Source: Mesorhizobium sp. BR1-1-16
GTDB taxonomy: Bacteria; Pseudomonadota; Alphaproteobacteria; Rhizobiales; Kaistiaceae
Assembly: GCF_020165495.1 (NCBI RefSeq)
Contig: NZ_JAIUIE010000008.1
Coordinates: 62,001-126,000, forward strand
Direction: 5' to 3'
DNA: 64,000 nt
In this document: positions 46,946-58,604 of the stretch, piece by piece
Numbering within the stretch: the stretch's first letter is position 1
How the letters are laid out: each line of letters opens with the position of its first letter
Made by a program: the position numbers and the translations under genes
Notes under the pieces: model-generated
Told to the model about the DNA's origin: nothing
The model's input: only the letters and a program-made list of their open reading frames with translations
Databases searched by the model: none

Positions 46946-47752
46946 TCAGCCGAAGGTGATGACGGCGGCGAGCGCGATGGCGCCCACGACGATGCGCCAA
47001 TAGGCGAACGGCGCGAAGCCGCGCTGGCTGACGAAATCGAGCAGGTGGCGGACGACGAACACGCCGGCAATGAACGCCGCGATGAAGCCGACCGTGATGT
47101 TGAGCCAGGCGGCGCCGGTCAGCGCATCCTTGTTCTTGTAGAAGTCATAGGCGAAGGCGCCGACCATGGTCGGCATGGCGAGAAAGAACGAGAATTCCGC
47201 CGCCGCGCGCTTGTCGCTGCCGAACAGCATCGCCGCCACGACCGATGAACCGGAGCGCGAGACGCCGGGGATCATGGCCAGGCACTGGGCAATGCCGATG
47301 CCAAGATAGACGTGCAGAGGATAATCCATCGCGTCTCGATAGCGCGGCTTAAGGTCGAGCCGGTCGACGATCAGCAGGATGAAGCCGCCCACGATCAGCA
47401 TGATCGAGATCAGCATCGGGCTCTCGAACAGCACGCGCTTGATGAAGTCATGCGCAATGACGCCGATCACCACCGCAGGCAGGAATGCGAGCAGAATGCC
47501 GAACACGAAGCGCCGCGTGCGCGGGTCACTCGGCAGGTCCCGCGCCATCTTGATGAGCCGCGCCGCATAGACGGTGAGGATCGCGAGAATGGCGCCGAGC
47601 TGGATCAGGACCTCGAAGGCGCGACCGGGGCTGTCGAAGCCGAGAAAGTGCCCCGCGAGCAGCAGATGACCGGTCGAGGAGACCGGAATGAACTCTGTGA
47701 GGCCTTCAAGCAGGCCGAGGACGAGCGCGTCCAGCACACTGTGCAGATCCAT
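46946..47752 (-). CDS. uppP: Undecaprenyl-diphosphate phosphatase
   Basis: Integral membrane phosphatase (BacA) that recycles undecaprenyl pyrophosphate, the lipid carrier of cell-wall synthesis. The 268-residue product has about eight membrane segments, the N-terminal [18 protein letters not shown] with its catalytic Glu and Ser, and the second signature [17 protein letters not shown] with the essential Arg. It is divergent from the FzlA-like gene across 155 bases. Confidence 0.97.
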   Translation of the reverse strand: MDLHSVLDALVLGLLEGLTEFIPVSSTGHLLLAGHFLGFDSPGRAFEVLIQLGAILAILTVYAARLIKMARDLPSDPRTRRFVFGILLAFLPAVVIGVIAHDFIKRVLFESPMLISIMLIVGGFILLIVDRLDLKPRYRDAMDYPLHVYLGIGIAQCLAMIPGVSRSGSSVVAAMLFGSDKRAAAEFSFFLAMPTMVGAFAYDFYKNKDALTGAAWLNITVGFIAAFIAGVFVVRHLLDFVSQRGFAPFAYWRIVVGAIALAAVITFG

Positions 47753-47907
47753 GAGGGAACCCCCGGAGAGGAGAAGCGGGGGCTAGCCGCGAATCGGCTT
47801 GATCCCCATTGCAATGGCAGCCTATATGCGGGCCGCAAAGCTCCGGGGGCAATTGGACGAACTGCCGCAAAATCGCTTCGATTGCCCGCCACACCTCGCG
47901 CGTGACA

Positions 47908-48600
47908 ATGCCCAAGCTTCACCACCATCCATTCTCCGCCGCGTCCCGTTATGTCCGTCTCGTTCTGGCGGAATATGACGAAACGGCTGAGTTCATCGAG
48001 GAAAAGCCGTGGCTGCGCATCCCTGCGTTGCTGCAGCTCAATCCGGCTGGCACGCTGCCGATCTTCATCGACGACAACGACACCGTCGTCAGCGGCGGTT
48101 CGGTGATTGCCGAATATCTGCTTGAAACCAAGGGCGCGCGGATGGGCGAAGTCCGCCTGATGCCTGAGCATGCCGCCGATCGCGCCGAGGTCCGCCGCCT
48201 CGTCGAGTGGTTTTCGCAGAAGCTGCATGGCGAGGTGACGAACTACATGGTCACCGAGAAGGTCTATAAGCGCCGCATGGCCACGGGCGAGGGCAATAAT
48301 TCGCCAGATCCGGCGGCGATTCGTGCGGCCCGCGCCAATATCCGCTATCATCTGCAGTATATCGGCTATCTGGCCGGACGCAGGAACTGGCTTGCCGGCC
48401 GCGAACTCTCGCTGGCCGATTTCGCGGCGGCGGCGGAGCTTTCCTGCATCGATTATCTCGGCGAGGTGCCATGGGAAGCCGACGAGACGGCGAAGGCGTG
48501 GTACGCGCGGGTGAAGTCCCGGCCGTCCTTCCGCTCGCTGCTCGCGGACACGCTAAGGGGCGTGCCGGCCTCGACCCATTACGCGGATCTCGACTTCTGA
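47908..48600 (+). CDS. Glutathione S-transferase-like protein, probable FzlA
   Basis: 230-residue GST-fold protein starting [18 protein letters not shown], with a thioredoxin-like N-terminal domain ([28 protein letters not shown]) and an all-helical C-terminal domain. Its N-terminus resembles FzlA, the FtsZ-binding GST homologue that controls constriction in Caulobacter, and it lies beside a cell-wall gene (uppP) and queG. The FzlA identity is likely but not proven. The ATG at 47908 is preferred over an upstream ATG that adds unrelated residues. Confidence 0.75.
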   Translation: MPKLHHHPFSAASRYVRLVLAEYDETAEFIEEKPWLRIPALLQLNPAGTLPIFIDDNDTVVSGGSVIAEYLLETKGARMGEVRLMPEHAADRAEVRRLVEWFSQKLHGEVTNYMVTEKVYKRRMATGEGNNSPDPAAIRAARANIRYHLQYIGYLAGRRNWLAGRELSLADFAAAAELSCIDYLGEVPWEADETAKAWYARVKSRPSFRSLLADTLRGVPASTHYADLDF

Positions 48601-49730
48601 ACGAAGACGGCCTCCTGGCCGAGAAGGCACGGCTCGTCGCCGACGCCAGGCGCGAAGGCTTCGACGCGCTCCGCATCACACCGCCGGACGCGATCCCGGA
48701 AGCTGCCGGCCGTCTTTCGACCTTTCTTGCCGACGGTCATCACGCCAGCATGAACTGGATGGCGGAGACCGAGGCAAGGCGCGCCGATCCGCGCGTGCTT
48801 TGGCCTGATGTCCGCGCCGTCGTCATGCTCGGGCTCAACTACGGGCCTGACACCGATCCGCGCGCCGTTTTGCAGCAGCGCGATCGCGGCGCCATCTCGG
48901 TCTACGCGCAGAATCGCGATTATCACGATGTCATCAAAGGCAAGCTGAAGCTGCTCGCCGGCCGCCTCGCATCGCGCACGGGCGCCGAGGTCAAAGTGTT
49001 CGTCGATACAGCGCCGTTGATGGAAAAGCCGCTCGCCGCCAGCGCGGGTCTTGGCTGGCAAGGCAAGCACACCAATCTCGTTTCGCGCGAGTTCGGGTCG
49101 TGGCTGTTTCTCGGCGCCATACTGACGGCGTTGCCGCTGCCGCCGGATGCGACCGAGCGCGATCACTGCGGCTCATGCCGCGCCTGCCTCGATGCCTGCC
49201 CGACTTCGGCTTTCCCGACGCCTTATCGCCTCGATGCGCGCCGCTGCATCTCGTATCTGACCATCGAGCATGACGGTCCGATCCCGGCCGAATTCCGCGC
49301 CGCAATGGGCAACCGCATCTATGGTTGCGACGACTGCCTCGCCGCCTGCCCCTGGAACAAGTTCGCCCAGGCCGGCGCCGAGATGAAGCTGAAGGCCCGG
49401 CCTGAACTGCAGGCGCCGAGGCTCGCAGACCTCGCAGCACTCGATGATCAGGCCTTCCGCGCGCTTTTTACGGCGTCGCCGGTCAAGCGGATCGGCCGCG
49501 ACCGCTTCGTCCGCAACGTGCTCATCGCCATCGGCAACACGGCCGAGCCGTCGTTTCTGCCGGTGGTTCGTGCCCGCCTTGACGATCCGGCGCCCGTGGT
49601 GCGCGGCGCCGCCGTCTGGGCGCTGCGGCAACTGGCCCCGGGGGTCTGGCAGGCAGAGCGTCTCAGCCGCGCCGGGCGCGAAGCTGACGCGGCGGTACGC
49701 GAGGAATGGGTGCCGGGCGTCAGCCCTTGA
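48597..49730 (+). CDS. queG: Epoxyqueuosine reductase QueG
   Basis: Cobalamin-dependent iron-sulfur enzyme that reduces epoxyqueuosine in tRNA to queuosine. About 377 residues with two 4Fe-4S signatures ([16 protein letters not shown] and [13 protein letters not shown]) and a C-terminal HEAT-like repeat ([20 protein letters not shown]). No ATG, GTG or TTG lies at the expected N-terminus. The only fitting codon is CTG at 48597, overlapping the GST stop (CTGA). GTG 48498 or ATG 48471 would extend into the GST gene. Its 3' end overlaps that of gpmA by 11 bases. Confidence 0.92.
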   Translation: MNEDGLLAEKARLVADARREGFDALRITPPDAIPEAAGRLSTFLADGHHASMNWMAETEARRADPRVLWPDVRAVVMLGLNYGPDTDPRAVLQQRDRGAISVYAQNRDYHDVIKGKLKLLAGRLASRTGAEVKVFVDTAPLMEKPLAASAGLGWQGKHTNLVSREFGSWLFLGAILTALPLPPDATERDHCGSCRACLDACPTSAFPTPYRLDARRCISYLTIEHDGPIPAEFRAAMGNRIYGCDDCLAACPWNKFAQAGAEMKLKARPELQAPRLADLAALDDQAFRALFTASPVKRIGRDRFVRNVLIAIGNTAEPSFLPVVRARLDDPAPVVRGAAVWALRQLAPGVWQAERLSRAGREADAAVREEWVPGVSP

Positions 49731-50340
49731 GCACCTTCTTCTCTGCGACGGTGGTGTCAGCGTTCAGGCGGTAGAGGATCGGCACGCCGGTCTCCAACTC
49801 CTGCTTGAGGATTTCCTCGGGCGTCAGGCCTTCCAGCGCCATGATCAGCGCGCGCAGCGAATTGCCATGCGCCGCGACCAGCACCTTCTCGCCGCGCATC
49901 ACCGGCGGCAGGATGTTGAAGAGATAATAGGGCCAGACGCGCGCGCCCGTATCCTTCAGCGATTCCCCGCCCGGCGGCGGCACATCATAGGAGCGGCGCC
50001 AGATATGGACCTGCTCCTCGCCCCATTTGGCGCGGGCGTCGTCCTTGTTGAGGCCGGAAAGCTCGCCATAGTCGCGCTCGTTGAGGGCGACGTCGCGGAT
50101 GGTCGGAAGATCGGGCTGGCCGACCTCGTCAAGGATGAGCTTCAGCGTGTGCTGGGCACGCGTCAGTTCGGAGGTGAAGGCGAGGCCAAAGGACAGGTCG
50201 AGCGCCTTCAGCCGCTTGCCGGCCGCGCTTGCCTCTTCGATGCCCTTAGGCGTCAGGTCGGGGTCGCGCCAGCCGGTGAAAAGGTTCTTCAGGTTCCAGT
50301 CGCTCTGGCCGTGGCGCACGAGCACGAGGAGGCGGTCCAT
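49720..50340 (-). CDS. gpmA: 2,3-bisphosphoglycerate-dependent phosphoglycerate mutase
   Basis: Glycolytic interconversion of 3- and 2-phosphoglycerate through a phosphohistidine. The 206-residue product starts [24 protein letters not shown] with the RHG catalytic histidine at residue 10. [20 protein letters not shown] and [11 protein letters not shown] with the second histidine follow. The longer frame to 50421 lacks support. It follows dapB after 22 bases, which is common in rhizobia. Confidence 0.96.
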   Translation of the reverse strand: MDRLLVLVRHGQSDWNLKNLFTGWRDPDLTPKGIEEASAAGKRLKALDLSFGLAFTSELTRAQHTLKLILDEVGQPDLPTIRDVALNERDYGELSGLNKDDARAKWGEEQVHIWRRSYDVPPPGGESLKDTGARVWPYYLFNILPPVMRGEKVLVAAHGNSLRALIMALEGLTPEEILKQELETGVPILYRLNADTTVAEKKVLKG

Positions 50341-50362
50341 GCGGGGTCCTTTGGATCGGGGG

Positions 50363-51178
50363 TCAGGATGTGGTGAAGCCGAGTACGTCGGCCATGGAAT
50401 AACGTCCGGGCTTGCGGCCACGCGCCCACAGCGCGGCTTTCACGGCGCCTCGGGCGAATATGGTGCGGTCGGCGGCGTGATGCGAGAGCGTGATCGTCTC
50501 GCCCTCGCCTGCGAACAGCACGGAATGGTCGCCGGCGACCGAGCCACCGCGCAAGGTCGCGAAGCCGATGGCGCCTTCCGGGCGCGGTCCGGTATGGCCA
50601 TCGCGCGTGCGGACCGAGGCCTCGGCCAGCGCGATGCCGCGACCCTCCGCCGCCGCCTGCCCGAGCAGGAGCGCCGTGCCGGAGGGGGCATCGACCTTGT
50701 GGCGATGGTGCATTTCAGCGATCTCGATGTCGAAATCGACATCGAGTGCCTTGGCGGCCTGACGCACCAGGAGGGCGAGCAGATTGACGCCGAGGCTCAT
50801 ATTGCCGGACTTGACGATCACGGCATGGCGCGCGGCCGCGTCGATCGCGGCCTCGTCGGCGACCGAGAGCCCGGTCGTTCCCACGACATGGACGATGCGG
50901 GCCTGCGCCGCGATCTCCGCGAAAGCGAGCGTCGCGGCCGGTGAGGTGAAGTCGAGGACGCCCTCGGCGCGAGCGAACAGCGGCAGCGGATCATCGGAGA
51001 CGGTGACGCCAAGCGGCGGGAGTCCGGCCAGCGTGCCGGCATCCTGACCGAGGACCTCGGCACCTTCGCGTTCGGCTGCCCCCACGAGACGGACGCCCTC
51101 GGTGGCGGCAATGGTGCGGATCAGCGTGCGGCCCATGCGGCCGCCTGCTCCGACGACGACGAGGCCCATATCGGTCAT
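50363..51178 (-). CDS. dapB: 4-hydroxy-tetrahydrodipicolinate reductase
   Basis: Second committed step of the lysine/diaminopimelate branch, NAD(P)H-dependent. The 271-residue product has [15 protein letters not shown] at the N-terminus, [17 protein letters not shown] and the catalytic [16 protein letters not shown]. The start MTDMGLVV at 51178 is used; an open frame further upstream is discounted. It lies between pyrF and gpmA on the minus strand. Confidence 0.97.
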   Translation of the reverse strand: MTDMGLVVVGAGGRMGRTLIRTIAATEGVRLVGAAEREGAEVLGQDAGTLAGLPPLGVTVSDDPLPLFARAEGVLDFTSPAATLAFAEIAAQARIVHVVGTTGLSVADEAAIDAAARHAVIVKSGNMSLGVNLLALLVRQAAKALDVDFDIEIAEMHHRHKVDAPSGTALLLGQAAAEGRGIALAEASVRTRDGHTGPRPEGAIGFATLRGGSVAGDHSVLFAGEGETITLSHHAADRTIFARGAVKAALWARGRKPGRYSMADVLGFTTS

Positions 51179-51239
51179 GGCGTGCGTTCCAGCTTGTCGG
51201 CGCCATATAGCAGGCGCCCGGCCGTGGCGGAAAGGGCTG

Positions 51240-51947
51240 CTAGCGCGAAAGCGCCAGCTCAATCTCGGCGAGGATCGATTTGGCGACGCTGCGCGGGTTT
51301 GGCGCCGCGATGACGGGCCGGCCGACGACGAGATGATCGGCACCGGCGCGAATGGCGTCGGTCGGCGTCGCGACGCGCTTCTGGTCGCCGCTCGCTGCGC
51401 CGCGCGGCCGGATGCCCGGCGTCACGATGGTCATGCCCGCCCCGACGATCGCCCGCATCGCACTCGCCTCTTCCGGCGAGCAGACGATGCCGTCCATGCC
51501 CGCGGCCCGCGCATCGGCGGCGCGGCGGGCAACCAGCTCGGCGATGCTGCCGCCATAGCCGGCATTGGCGAGATCAGCCTCGTCCATCGACGTCAGCACC
51601 GTGACGGCGAGCAGGCGGAGATCGCTCATCCCCTTGCCCGAAACAGCGGCGCGCATCGCCTTCGGATAGCCGTGGATGGTGCAGAAGGTCATGCCGAGCT
51701 TGGCAATGTTCTCGGTCGCATGCGCGACCGTGTTGTCGATGTCGAGCAGCTTGACGTCGAGGAACACCTTCTTGCCGCGATCCCGGAGGCGGCGGGCGAA
51801 ATCGAGGCCGCCAGCGAAATGGAGCTGCAGGCCGACCTTGTAGAAGGTCACGTCGTCGCCGAGCGCCGTCACCATCGCTTCGGCCTCGGCAACGGTCGGA
51901 AGATCGAGGCCGACGATCAGTCGGTCGCGCATGTCGAGGAAAGGCAT
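51240..51947 (-). CDS. pyrF: Orotidine 5'-phosphate decarboxylase
   Basis: Last step of UMP synthesis. The 235-residue TIM barrel has [11 protein letters not shown], the catalytic [10 protein letters not shown] (Asp-x-Lys-x4-Asp), TPGIRP and VVGRPV motifs. The start may be 51947 or the ATG at 51932 (MRDRLIVG). It lies in the dnaK-dnaJ-pmtA-like-(...)-pyrF-dapB-gpmA minus-strand run; dnaJ-pmtA-pyrF clustering also occurs in other rhizobia. Confidence 0.96.
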   Translation of the reverse strand: MPFLDMRDRLIVGLDLPTVAEAEAMVTALGDDVTFYKVGLQLHFAGGLDFARRLRDRGKKVFLDVKLLDIDNTVAHATENIAKLGMTFCTIHGYPKAMRAAVSGKGMSDLRLLAVTVLTSMDEADLANAGYGGSIAELVARRAADARAAGMDGIVCSPEEASAMRAIVGAGMTIVTPGIRPRGAASGDQKRVATPTDAIRAGADHLVVGRPVIAAPNPRSVAKSILAEIELALSR

Positions 51948-51981
51948 CGCTTCGAACTACCCCCTTGGAACGGACGATGGA

Positions 51982-52557
51982 TCAGATTTCGGGCGCGAGC
52001 CGGCGGCTCGCATGGACGAGTTCGCGCGCCAGCGCCTGCAGCGCGGCGGCAAGATGCGGGTCATCGAGGCGGCCGCGCGCGTCGAAGGCGAGCGAAGCCC
52101 GGCCGACCGCCAGCCCGCCGCCGACGATCGTCGCGCCGAAGCCGCGCGCGATGATGCGCTCGAGATCGGCAAGGGCAGCGGCGGCGGTGACATCGTCATC
52201 AGCAACACCGGCCAGCGCAAAGAGCGGCGCCTGTCCGCCCCGCGGCCGGCCGCCGGCCGGGCGCAGCCATTCGAGCGCATTGCGGAACAGGGCTGGCAGG
52301 CCGCCGGCAAGGCTCGGTGTGGCGAGAAAGGCCGCGCCGTGACCCCCAAGTAGCCCGCGCAGCTTTTGTACGGCGCCCGGCACTGACGTCTCGGCGCGAT
52401 CGGCATCGAACAGCGGCAGCGGATAATCGGCCAGCGCAATCAGCGTCGCTTCGCCATCGAGAAAGGCGATCTCGCGCGCAAACGCGGCCGTCAGCCGGCT
52501 CGCGGGCGAGTCGGGCGCGGTCGATCCGGCGAGAAGGAGAATGCGGGGCGGCGCCAT
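51982..52557 (-). CDS. NADPH-dependent FMN reductase-like flavoprotein
   Basis: 191 residues with a flavodoxin-like fold: ILLLAGSTAPDSPASRLT corresponds to the FMN-phosphate loop, PLPLFDAD to the usual P-L-Y/F-x-x-D, and FLATPSLAGGLPALFRNALEWL to the segment that normally reads PEYNGSIPGxLKNAIDW. The altered middle (ATPSLAG) makes substrate and even redox activity uncertain. It lies 34 bases before pyrF, so co-transcription is likely. Confidence 0.8.
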   Translation of the reverse strand: MAPPRILLLAGSTAPDSPASRLTAAFAREIAFLDGEATLIALADYPLPLFDADRAETSVPGAVQKLRGLLGGHGAAFLATPSLAGGLPALFRNALEWLRPAGGRPRGGQAPLFALAGVADDDVTAAAALADLERIIARGFGATIVGGGLAVGRASLAFDARGRLDDPHLAAALQALARELVHASRRLAPEI

Positions 52558-52627
52558 GGGGATCCTGTCCTGGCGAAGCTCTATCAGGCGATACGGGCCA
52601 TTGGCCAGCCGCCAAGTTGGAGGATGG

Positions 52628-53227
52628 CTAGAAAGGCTTGAAGGAACCGGCAGCTTCCATCCGCTGCCAGGGGGCGAGCAGGCGAAAAGGCGGGTGCTCG
52701 AAGCGGAAGAGATTGCCGCCGCCTGCTGGCTGGTCATGCTGGCGGCCGATGGCCTGGCCGGCGCAATGGCACAGTAGTAGCGTTCCGACCCCGCCATGGC
52801 CGACAAAGAGCGTCATCCCGGCAGCTTCGAGCTGCTCATCGAGAATGGCTTCGACCCCGGCAACGATGCGGCGCTGCGCGTCTGCCGCCCGTTCCCAGCC
52901 GCGGATGCTCGTCTCCGGCGCGGCGAAGAAGCGATCGGCCATCGCCTCGAATTCGGCCGGCGGCAGGAAACCGGTCGCCGAGCGGTCATTTTCATGAAGG
53001 CCGTCGCGAATCTCGACGGCAAGACCTTGAGCCGCGGCGATGATCTCGGCGGTCTCGATCGCCTTGCGCTCGCGGCTCGCCACAACGCGGCCGATGCGCG
53101 CGAGCATCGGAAGGGCGGCGAAGGCTTCGGTGCGGGCTCTGCCAAGCGGCGACAGGCCCCAGTCCGGCACTGGCACGGCCGGGTCTATGGCGACCTGCGG
53201 ATGGGAGAGATAGAGGACCTCGACCAT
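52628..53227 (-). CDS. Histidine phosphatase superfamily protein, variant RHG motif
   Basis: 199 residues of phosphoglycerate-mutase-like fold. The N-terminal YLSHPQV replaces the canonical RHG: the histidine remains but Arg and Gly are Ser and Pro. The second arginine (ASRERKAIETAEIIA), the acidic LHENDRSATGF and the second histidine (VGHGGVGTLLL) are present. It may be a specialised phosphatase subfamily; substrate unknown. It lies 4 bases after the PmtA-like gene. Confidence 0.8.
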   Translation of the reverse strand: MVEVLYLSHPQVAIDPAVPVPDWGLSPLGRARTEAFAALPMLARIGRVVASRERKAIETAEIIAAAQGLAVEIRDGLHENDRSATGFLPPAEFEAMADRFFAAPETSIRGWERAADAQRRIVAGVEAILDEQLEAAGMTLFVGHGGVGTLLLCHCAGQAIGRQHDQPAGGGNLFRFEHPPFRLLAPWQRMEAAGSFKPF

Positions 53228-53231
53228 CGCC

Positions 53232-53828
53232 TCAGGCGGTGCGGCGATAGAGCCAGACCCGCGCCGGCGGCAGGTTCATCACCACCCAATGGGTATGCTC
53301 GACCGTAAAGCGGCCGGGCTCGGCCGGTACGGGCGGCACCAGGGCATAGGAGAACTGGATCAGCGACCGGCCGACCGGCATGCGCTCAAGCGCCTCGACG
53401 ATCAGCTGGCGCCGCGCCTCGGGCGGGCGCGTGAACAGCGGCAGACTGGAGACGACGGCGGAGACCTGACCCTCGACGATGCCCTGCAGGGTGGTGTTGA
53501 AGGCATAGGCGTCGCCCTGGATGATCCGGACGCCGGGAAAGCGGCCACGCAGCAGGCCGCAGAAATCGGGATTGTATTCGATCGAGGCGATACGGCCGGG
53601 CGCGACGCCGCGTTCGAGCAGGGCCTGCGTAACAACGCCGGTGCCTGGTCCGAGTTCGACGACGGGCAGATCATCGAGCGGATCGACGAAGCTGGCCATC
53701 AGCTTGGTGAGCGCCTTGCCGGAGGGGCTAACGGCGCCGGTGGTCAGCGGACGCCCGATCCAGTTGCGCAGGAATCGGACCTCATCCGCAACCATGGCCT
53801 TCAGCTTCCGCTTCTCGATCGACGACAT
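53232..53828 (-). CDS. PmtA-like phospholipid N-methyltransferase
   Basis: 198-residue class I SAM methyltransferase: FLRNWIGRPLTTGAVSPSGKALTK, motif I VVELGPGTGVVTQALLERG, IEYNPDFCGLLR, and the C-terminal HTHWVVMNLPPARVWLYRR. The pattern fits rhizobial PmtA, which methylates phosphatidylethanolamine three times to phosphatidylcholine. The position near dnaJ and pyrF also fits. A KsgA-type rRNA methyltransferase is less likely from the length and C-terminus. The start MSSIEKRK is preferred to the upstream 53852. Confidence 0.75.
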   Translation of the reverse strand: MSSIEKRKLKAMVADEVRFLRNWIGRPLTTGAVSPSGKALTKLMASFVDPLDDLPVVELGPGTGVVTQALLERGVAPGRIASIEYNPDFCGLLRGRFPGVRIIQGDAYAFNTTLQGIVEGQVSAVVSSLPLFTRPPEARRQLIVEALERMPVGRSLIQFSYALVPPVPAEPGRFTVEHTHWVVMNLPPARVWLYRRTA

Positions 53829-53905
53829 GGCGCCCCCTTGATGTCGTGTCACGCACGGCGGGCCATCATGCCGCCGGTTTCAAGGCAATCCTGTGACGGC
53901 GGCGC

Positions 53906-55042
53906 TCAGGCGCCGCCGAAGAAGTCGCGGATTCGTGCGAAAAACCCGGCAGATTCGGGATTGTTCTCTTCCGAGGAGGCCTGCTCGAATTCCTCCAGCA
54001 ACTCGCGCTGGCGGCGGGAGAGATTGCTCGGCGTCTCCACCACGACCTGGATATACATGTCGCCCATCTGCGCCGAGCGCAGCACGGGCATACCCTTGCC
54101 CTTGAGACGGAACTGCTTGCCGGTCTGGGTGCCGTCGGGAACCTTGACCCGCGTCTTGCCGCCCTCGACCGTCGGCACGTCAAACTGGCCGCCAAGGGCC
54201 GCGGTGGTGATCGAGATCGGCACGCGGCAGAAGATGTCCGCGCCCTCACGCTGGAACAGCTGATGCGGCTTCACCGAAAGGAAGAGATAGAGATCGCCCG
54301 CCGGGCCGCCGCGAAGGCCGGCCTCGCCTTCGCCCGAGAGGCGGATGCGCGTGCCGTCCTCGATGCCGGCCGGAATATTGACCTGCAGGGTGCGTTCCTG
54401 GGTCTGGCGGCCGGAGCCGCCGCAGGCCTCGCAGGGATCGGAAATGATCTCGCCGCGCCCGCCGCAGGTCGGGCAGGTGCGCTCGATCGAGAAGAAGCCC
54501 TGCGCCGCACGGACGCGCCCATGGCCTTCGCAGGTGGTGCAGATTTTCGGATGCGAGCCGGGCTTGGCGCCGGTGCCCGCGCAGGCCTCGCAGGCAATCT
54601 TGGTCGGGACGCGGATTTCGGCCGTCTTGCCGGAATAGGCTTCCTCGAGCGTGATTTCCATATTGTAACGCAGGTCCGCCCCGCGCTCGCGACCATTGCC
54701 GCCACCCTGGCGCTGACCGCGCCGGCCGCCCATGAACTCGCCGAAGATGTCGTCGAAGATATCCGACATCGACGAGCCGAAATCGCCCGAAAAACCTTGC
54801 GGTCCGCCGCCGCCGCCATCGAAGGCTGCGTGTCCGAAGCGGTCATAGGCGGCGCGCTTCTGCGGATCGCGCAGCTTCTCGTAGGCTTCGTTGATTTCCT
54901 TGAACTTCGCTTCAGCGCCGTGGTCGCCCGGATTGCGATCAGGGTGGAACTGCATGGCGAGCTTGCGGAAAGCTGCCTTCAGCACCTTGTCGTCGGCGTC
55001 GCGTGCGACGCCCAGCACTTCGTAATAGTCGACCTTGGCCAT
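53906..55042 (-). CDS. dnaJ: Chaperone protein DnaJ
   Basis: Hsp40 co-chaperone that stimulates DnaK ATPase. The 378-residue product has a J domain with HPD (about residue 33), a Gly/Phe-rich linker (about 75-110), four CxxCxGxG zinc repeats ([32 protein letters not shown]) and the C-terminal substrate-binding barrel. It follows dnaK after 109 bases; a strong hairpin in that gap may tune the DnaK:DnaJ ratio. Confidence 0.98.
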   Translation of the reverse strand: MAKVDYYEVLGVARDADDKVLKAAFRKLAMQFHPDRNPGDHGAEAKFKEINEAYEKLRDPQKRAAYDRFGHAAFDGGGGGPQGFSGDFGSSMSDIFDDIFGEFMGGRRGQRQGGGNGRERGADLRYNMEITLEEAYSGKTAEIRVPTKIACEACAGTGAKPGSHPKICTTCEGHGRVRAAQGFFSIERTCPTCGGRGEIISDPCEACGGSGRQTQERTLQVNIPAGIEDGTRIRLSGEGEAGLRGGPAGDLYLFLSVKPHQLFQREGADIFCRVPISITTAALGGQFDVPTVEGGKTRVKVPDGTQTGKQFRLKGKGMPVLRSAQMGDMYIQVVVETPSNLSRRQRELLEEFEQASSEENNPESAGFFARIRDFFGGA

Positions 55043-55105
55043 GGGCGAACTCGTGGTGGTGCCGGACAGGCTAATGTGAAGACAAGTGAAACGGCATCAT
55101 CGAAC

Positions 55106-55129
55106 ACCCGGCGCGTTGCCGCGCCGGGT
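55106..55129 (-). other. Strong hairpin between dnaK and dnaJ
   Basis: ACCCGGCGCG (55106-55115) and CGCGCCGGGT (55120-55129) form a perfect 10-bp stem over a TTGC loop. No T-tract follows on the minus strand, so partial termination or 3'-end protection of the dnaK message is likelier than full termination. Confidence 0.6.
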
Positions 55130-55151
55130 TCGAATCGCAGTTACGCAAAGA

Positions 55152-57056
<1,905 letters not shown>

Positions 57057-57193
57057 TATGTTCTCTCCTTTTCGGCGGGCCGTGCGGACCCTCGAAGAGG
57101 CGTCCGCGAAACCGGGCCGGAATTCCGAACGGCCCCCATCGACATATTTGGTTCGGGGCTGTCGCCTTTGCGAGCGGCAGGCCCCGGGTTCTG

Positions 57194-57227
57194 CGCGTAT
57201 ATAAGAAGATGCAGAAAAGGCCGCAAG
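57194..57227 (-). promoter_or_regulatory. RpoH-type heat-shock promoter of dnaK
   Basis: On the minus strand CTTGCG (57227-57222) is followed, 18 bases after CTTG, by CTTATATACG, an exact match to the alphaproteobacterial RpoH -10 motif CYTATNTNNG. Transcription would begin near 57190, leaving a leader of about 130 bases before dnaK. Confidence 0.65.
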
Positions 57228-57298
57228 GCAGCAGAGAGCTTGAACTTGCGACGCTTTGGCTGATACCGGCCGAAGAAAGCCCCAACCTCGGTCCCTGA

Positions 57299-57919
57299 AT
57301 GAAGAACGCACCGCTTCCCGAAGGCTCGCGACTGATCGATGGCTGTTTCGACAAGGAGGGCCAGGCGTCGCTCGTTGCCGCCATCCGCGCTGTTGTCGCG
57401 AAAGCCCCGCTCTACCGGCCGGAAATGCCGCGCACGGGCAAGCCGTTTTCCGTGCGGATGACCAATTGCGGGCCGCTCGGCTGGGTCTCGGACCGGGCGG
57501 GTTACCGCTATCAGCCACTTCATCCGGTCACGGGAGAGCCCTGGCCACCGATCCCGCCGATGTTGCTCGCGCTCTGGAATGAGGTTTCGGATTATCCGCA
57601 TCCGCCCGAGGCCTGTCTGGTCAATTTTTATGACGAGGCGGCGCGGATGGGCCTTCATCGCGACGAGGACGAGGCGGCGCTGGACGCGCCCGTCGTTTCG
57701 GTATCGCTCGGCGACAGCTGTCTCTTTCGCCTCGGTGGTCGCGAACGCGGCGACCCCACCCGCTCCTTCCGCCTTGCTTCGGGCGATGTCTTCGTGCTCG
57801 GTGGCCCATCGCGGCTCATGTTTCATGGCGTCGACAGGATTTATCCCGGCAGTTCGACGCTGCTCGAGCGCGGCGGGCGGATCAACCTGACGCTGCGGCG
57901 CGTGACGCCGCCGGGTTGA
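57299..57919 (+). CDS. alkB: AlkB-family 2-oxoglutarate/Fe(II) dioxygenase
   Basis: 206 residues; repairs alkylated DNA or RNA bases by oxidative demethylation. The iron ligands are in MGLHRDEDE (His-x-Asp) and LMFHGVDRI (second His), and the 2-oxoglutarate-binding RxNLTxR is [11 protein letters not shown] near the C-terminus. [19 protein letters not shown] is the usual substrate lid. It is divergent from dnaK and lies 43 bases before pncA. Confidence 0.94.
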   Translation: MKNAPLPEGSRLIDGCFDKEGQASLVAAIRAVVAKAPLYRPEMPRTGKPFSVRMTNCGPLGWVSDRAGYRYQPLHPVTGEPWPPIPPMLLALWNEVSDYPHPPEACLVNFYDEAARMGLHRDEDEAALDAPVVSVSLGDSCLFRLGGRERGDPTRSFRLASGDVFVLGGPSRLMFHGVDRIYPGSSTLLERGGRINLTLRRVTPPG

Positions 57920-57962
57920 CGCCCGGACGCGGCAGGGCTTTGATCCATCTCTTCACCGAAAC

Positions 57963-58595
57963 ATGAGGCGCGCCTTGACGGATTCCACCAGCGTTCTGAT
58001 CGTCACCGACATTCAGAACGACTTCCTGCCCGGCGGCGCGCTGGCAGTGGCCAACGGGCATGAGATCATCCCGGCCGTCAACGAGATCGCCCGCCGCTTC
58101 AAGAATGTCATCATCACGCAGGACTGGCATCCGGCCGGGCACATCTCCTTTGCGTCGACCCATCCCGGACGGGCGCCCTTCGAGGTGATCGATCTTCGAT
58201 ATGGCCCGCAGGTATTGTGGCCGGATCACTGCATCCAGGGGACATTCGGCGCGGCGCTCGCCGACGGGATCGATATCCCGCATGCGCAGATGATCATCCG
58301 CAAGGGCTACCACGCGCATACGGACAGCTATTCCGCCTTCTTCGAGGCCGATCGCAAGACACCGACGGGCCTGACCGGCTATCTGTTCGAGCGCGGTATC
58401 GAGACGGTCTATGCCGTCGGCCTCGCCACGGATTTCTGCGTCAACTGGACGGCGCTCGATGCGCGCACGCATGGGTTCGATACGGTGGTGATCGAGGATC
58501 TCTGCCGGGCCATCGACACCAATAATTCACTCGCCGCCGCCATCGCCCAGATGGATTCGGCCGGTGTCCGCCGGATCCATGCGGCTCAGCTCTAG
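57963..58595 (+). CDS. pncA: Nicotinamidase/pyrazinamidase PncA
   Basis: Hydrolyses nicotinamide to nicotinate for NAD salvage. The 210-residue cysteine hydrolase has the catalytic triad Asp (IVTDIQNDFLPGGAL), Lys (IIRKGY) and Cys (GLATDFCVNWTA), with metal-binding QDWHPAGHISF. It may begin at the ATG at 57963 or the TTG at 57975. It converges on the VOC gene with 9 bases between stops. Confidence 0.95.
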   Translation: MRRALTDSTSVLIVTDIQNDFLPGGALAVANGHEIIPAVNEIARRFKNVIITQDWHPAGHISFASTHPGRAPFEVIDLRYGPQVLWPDHCIQGTFGAALADGIDIPHAQMIIRKGYHAHTDSYSAFFEADRKTPTGLTGYLFERGIETVYAVGLATDFCVNWTALDARTHGFDTVVIEDLCRAIDTNNSLAAAIAQMDSAGVRRIHAAQL

Positions 58596-58604
58596 CGGCC
58601 TAGG

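Noticed and set aside
55126-55136. GGTTCGAATC, which looks like the T-arm of a tRNA
   Set aside because: The bases before it form a 10-bp hairpin with a 4-base loop, and no acceptor, D or anticodon arms fit around it.
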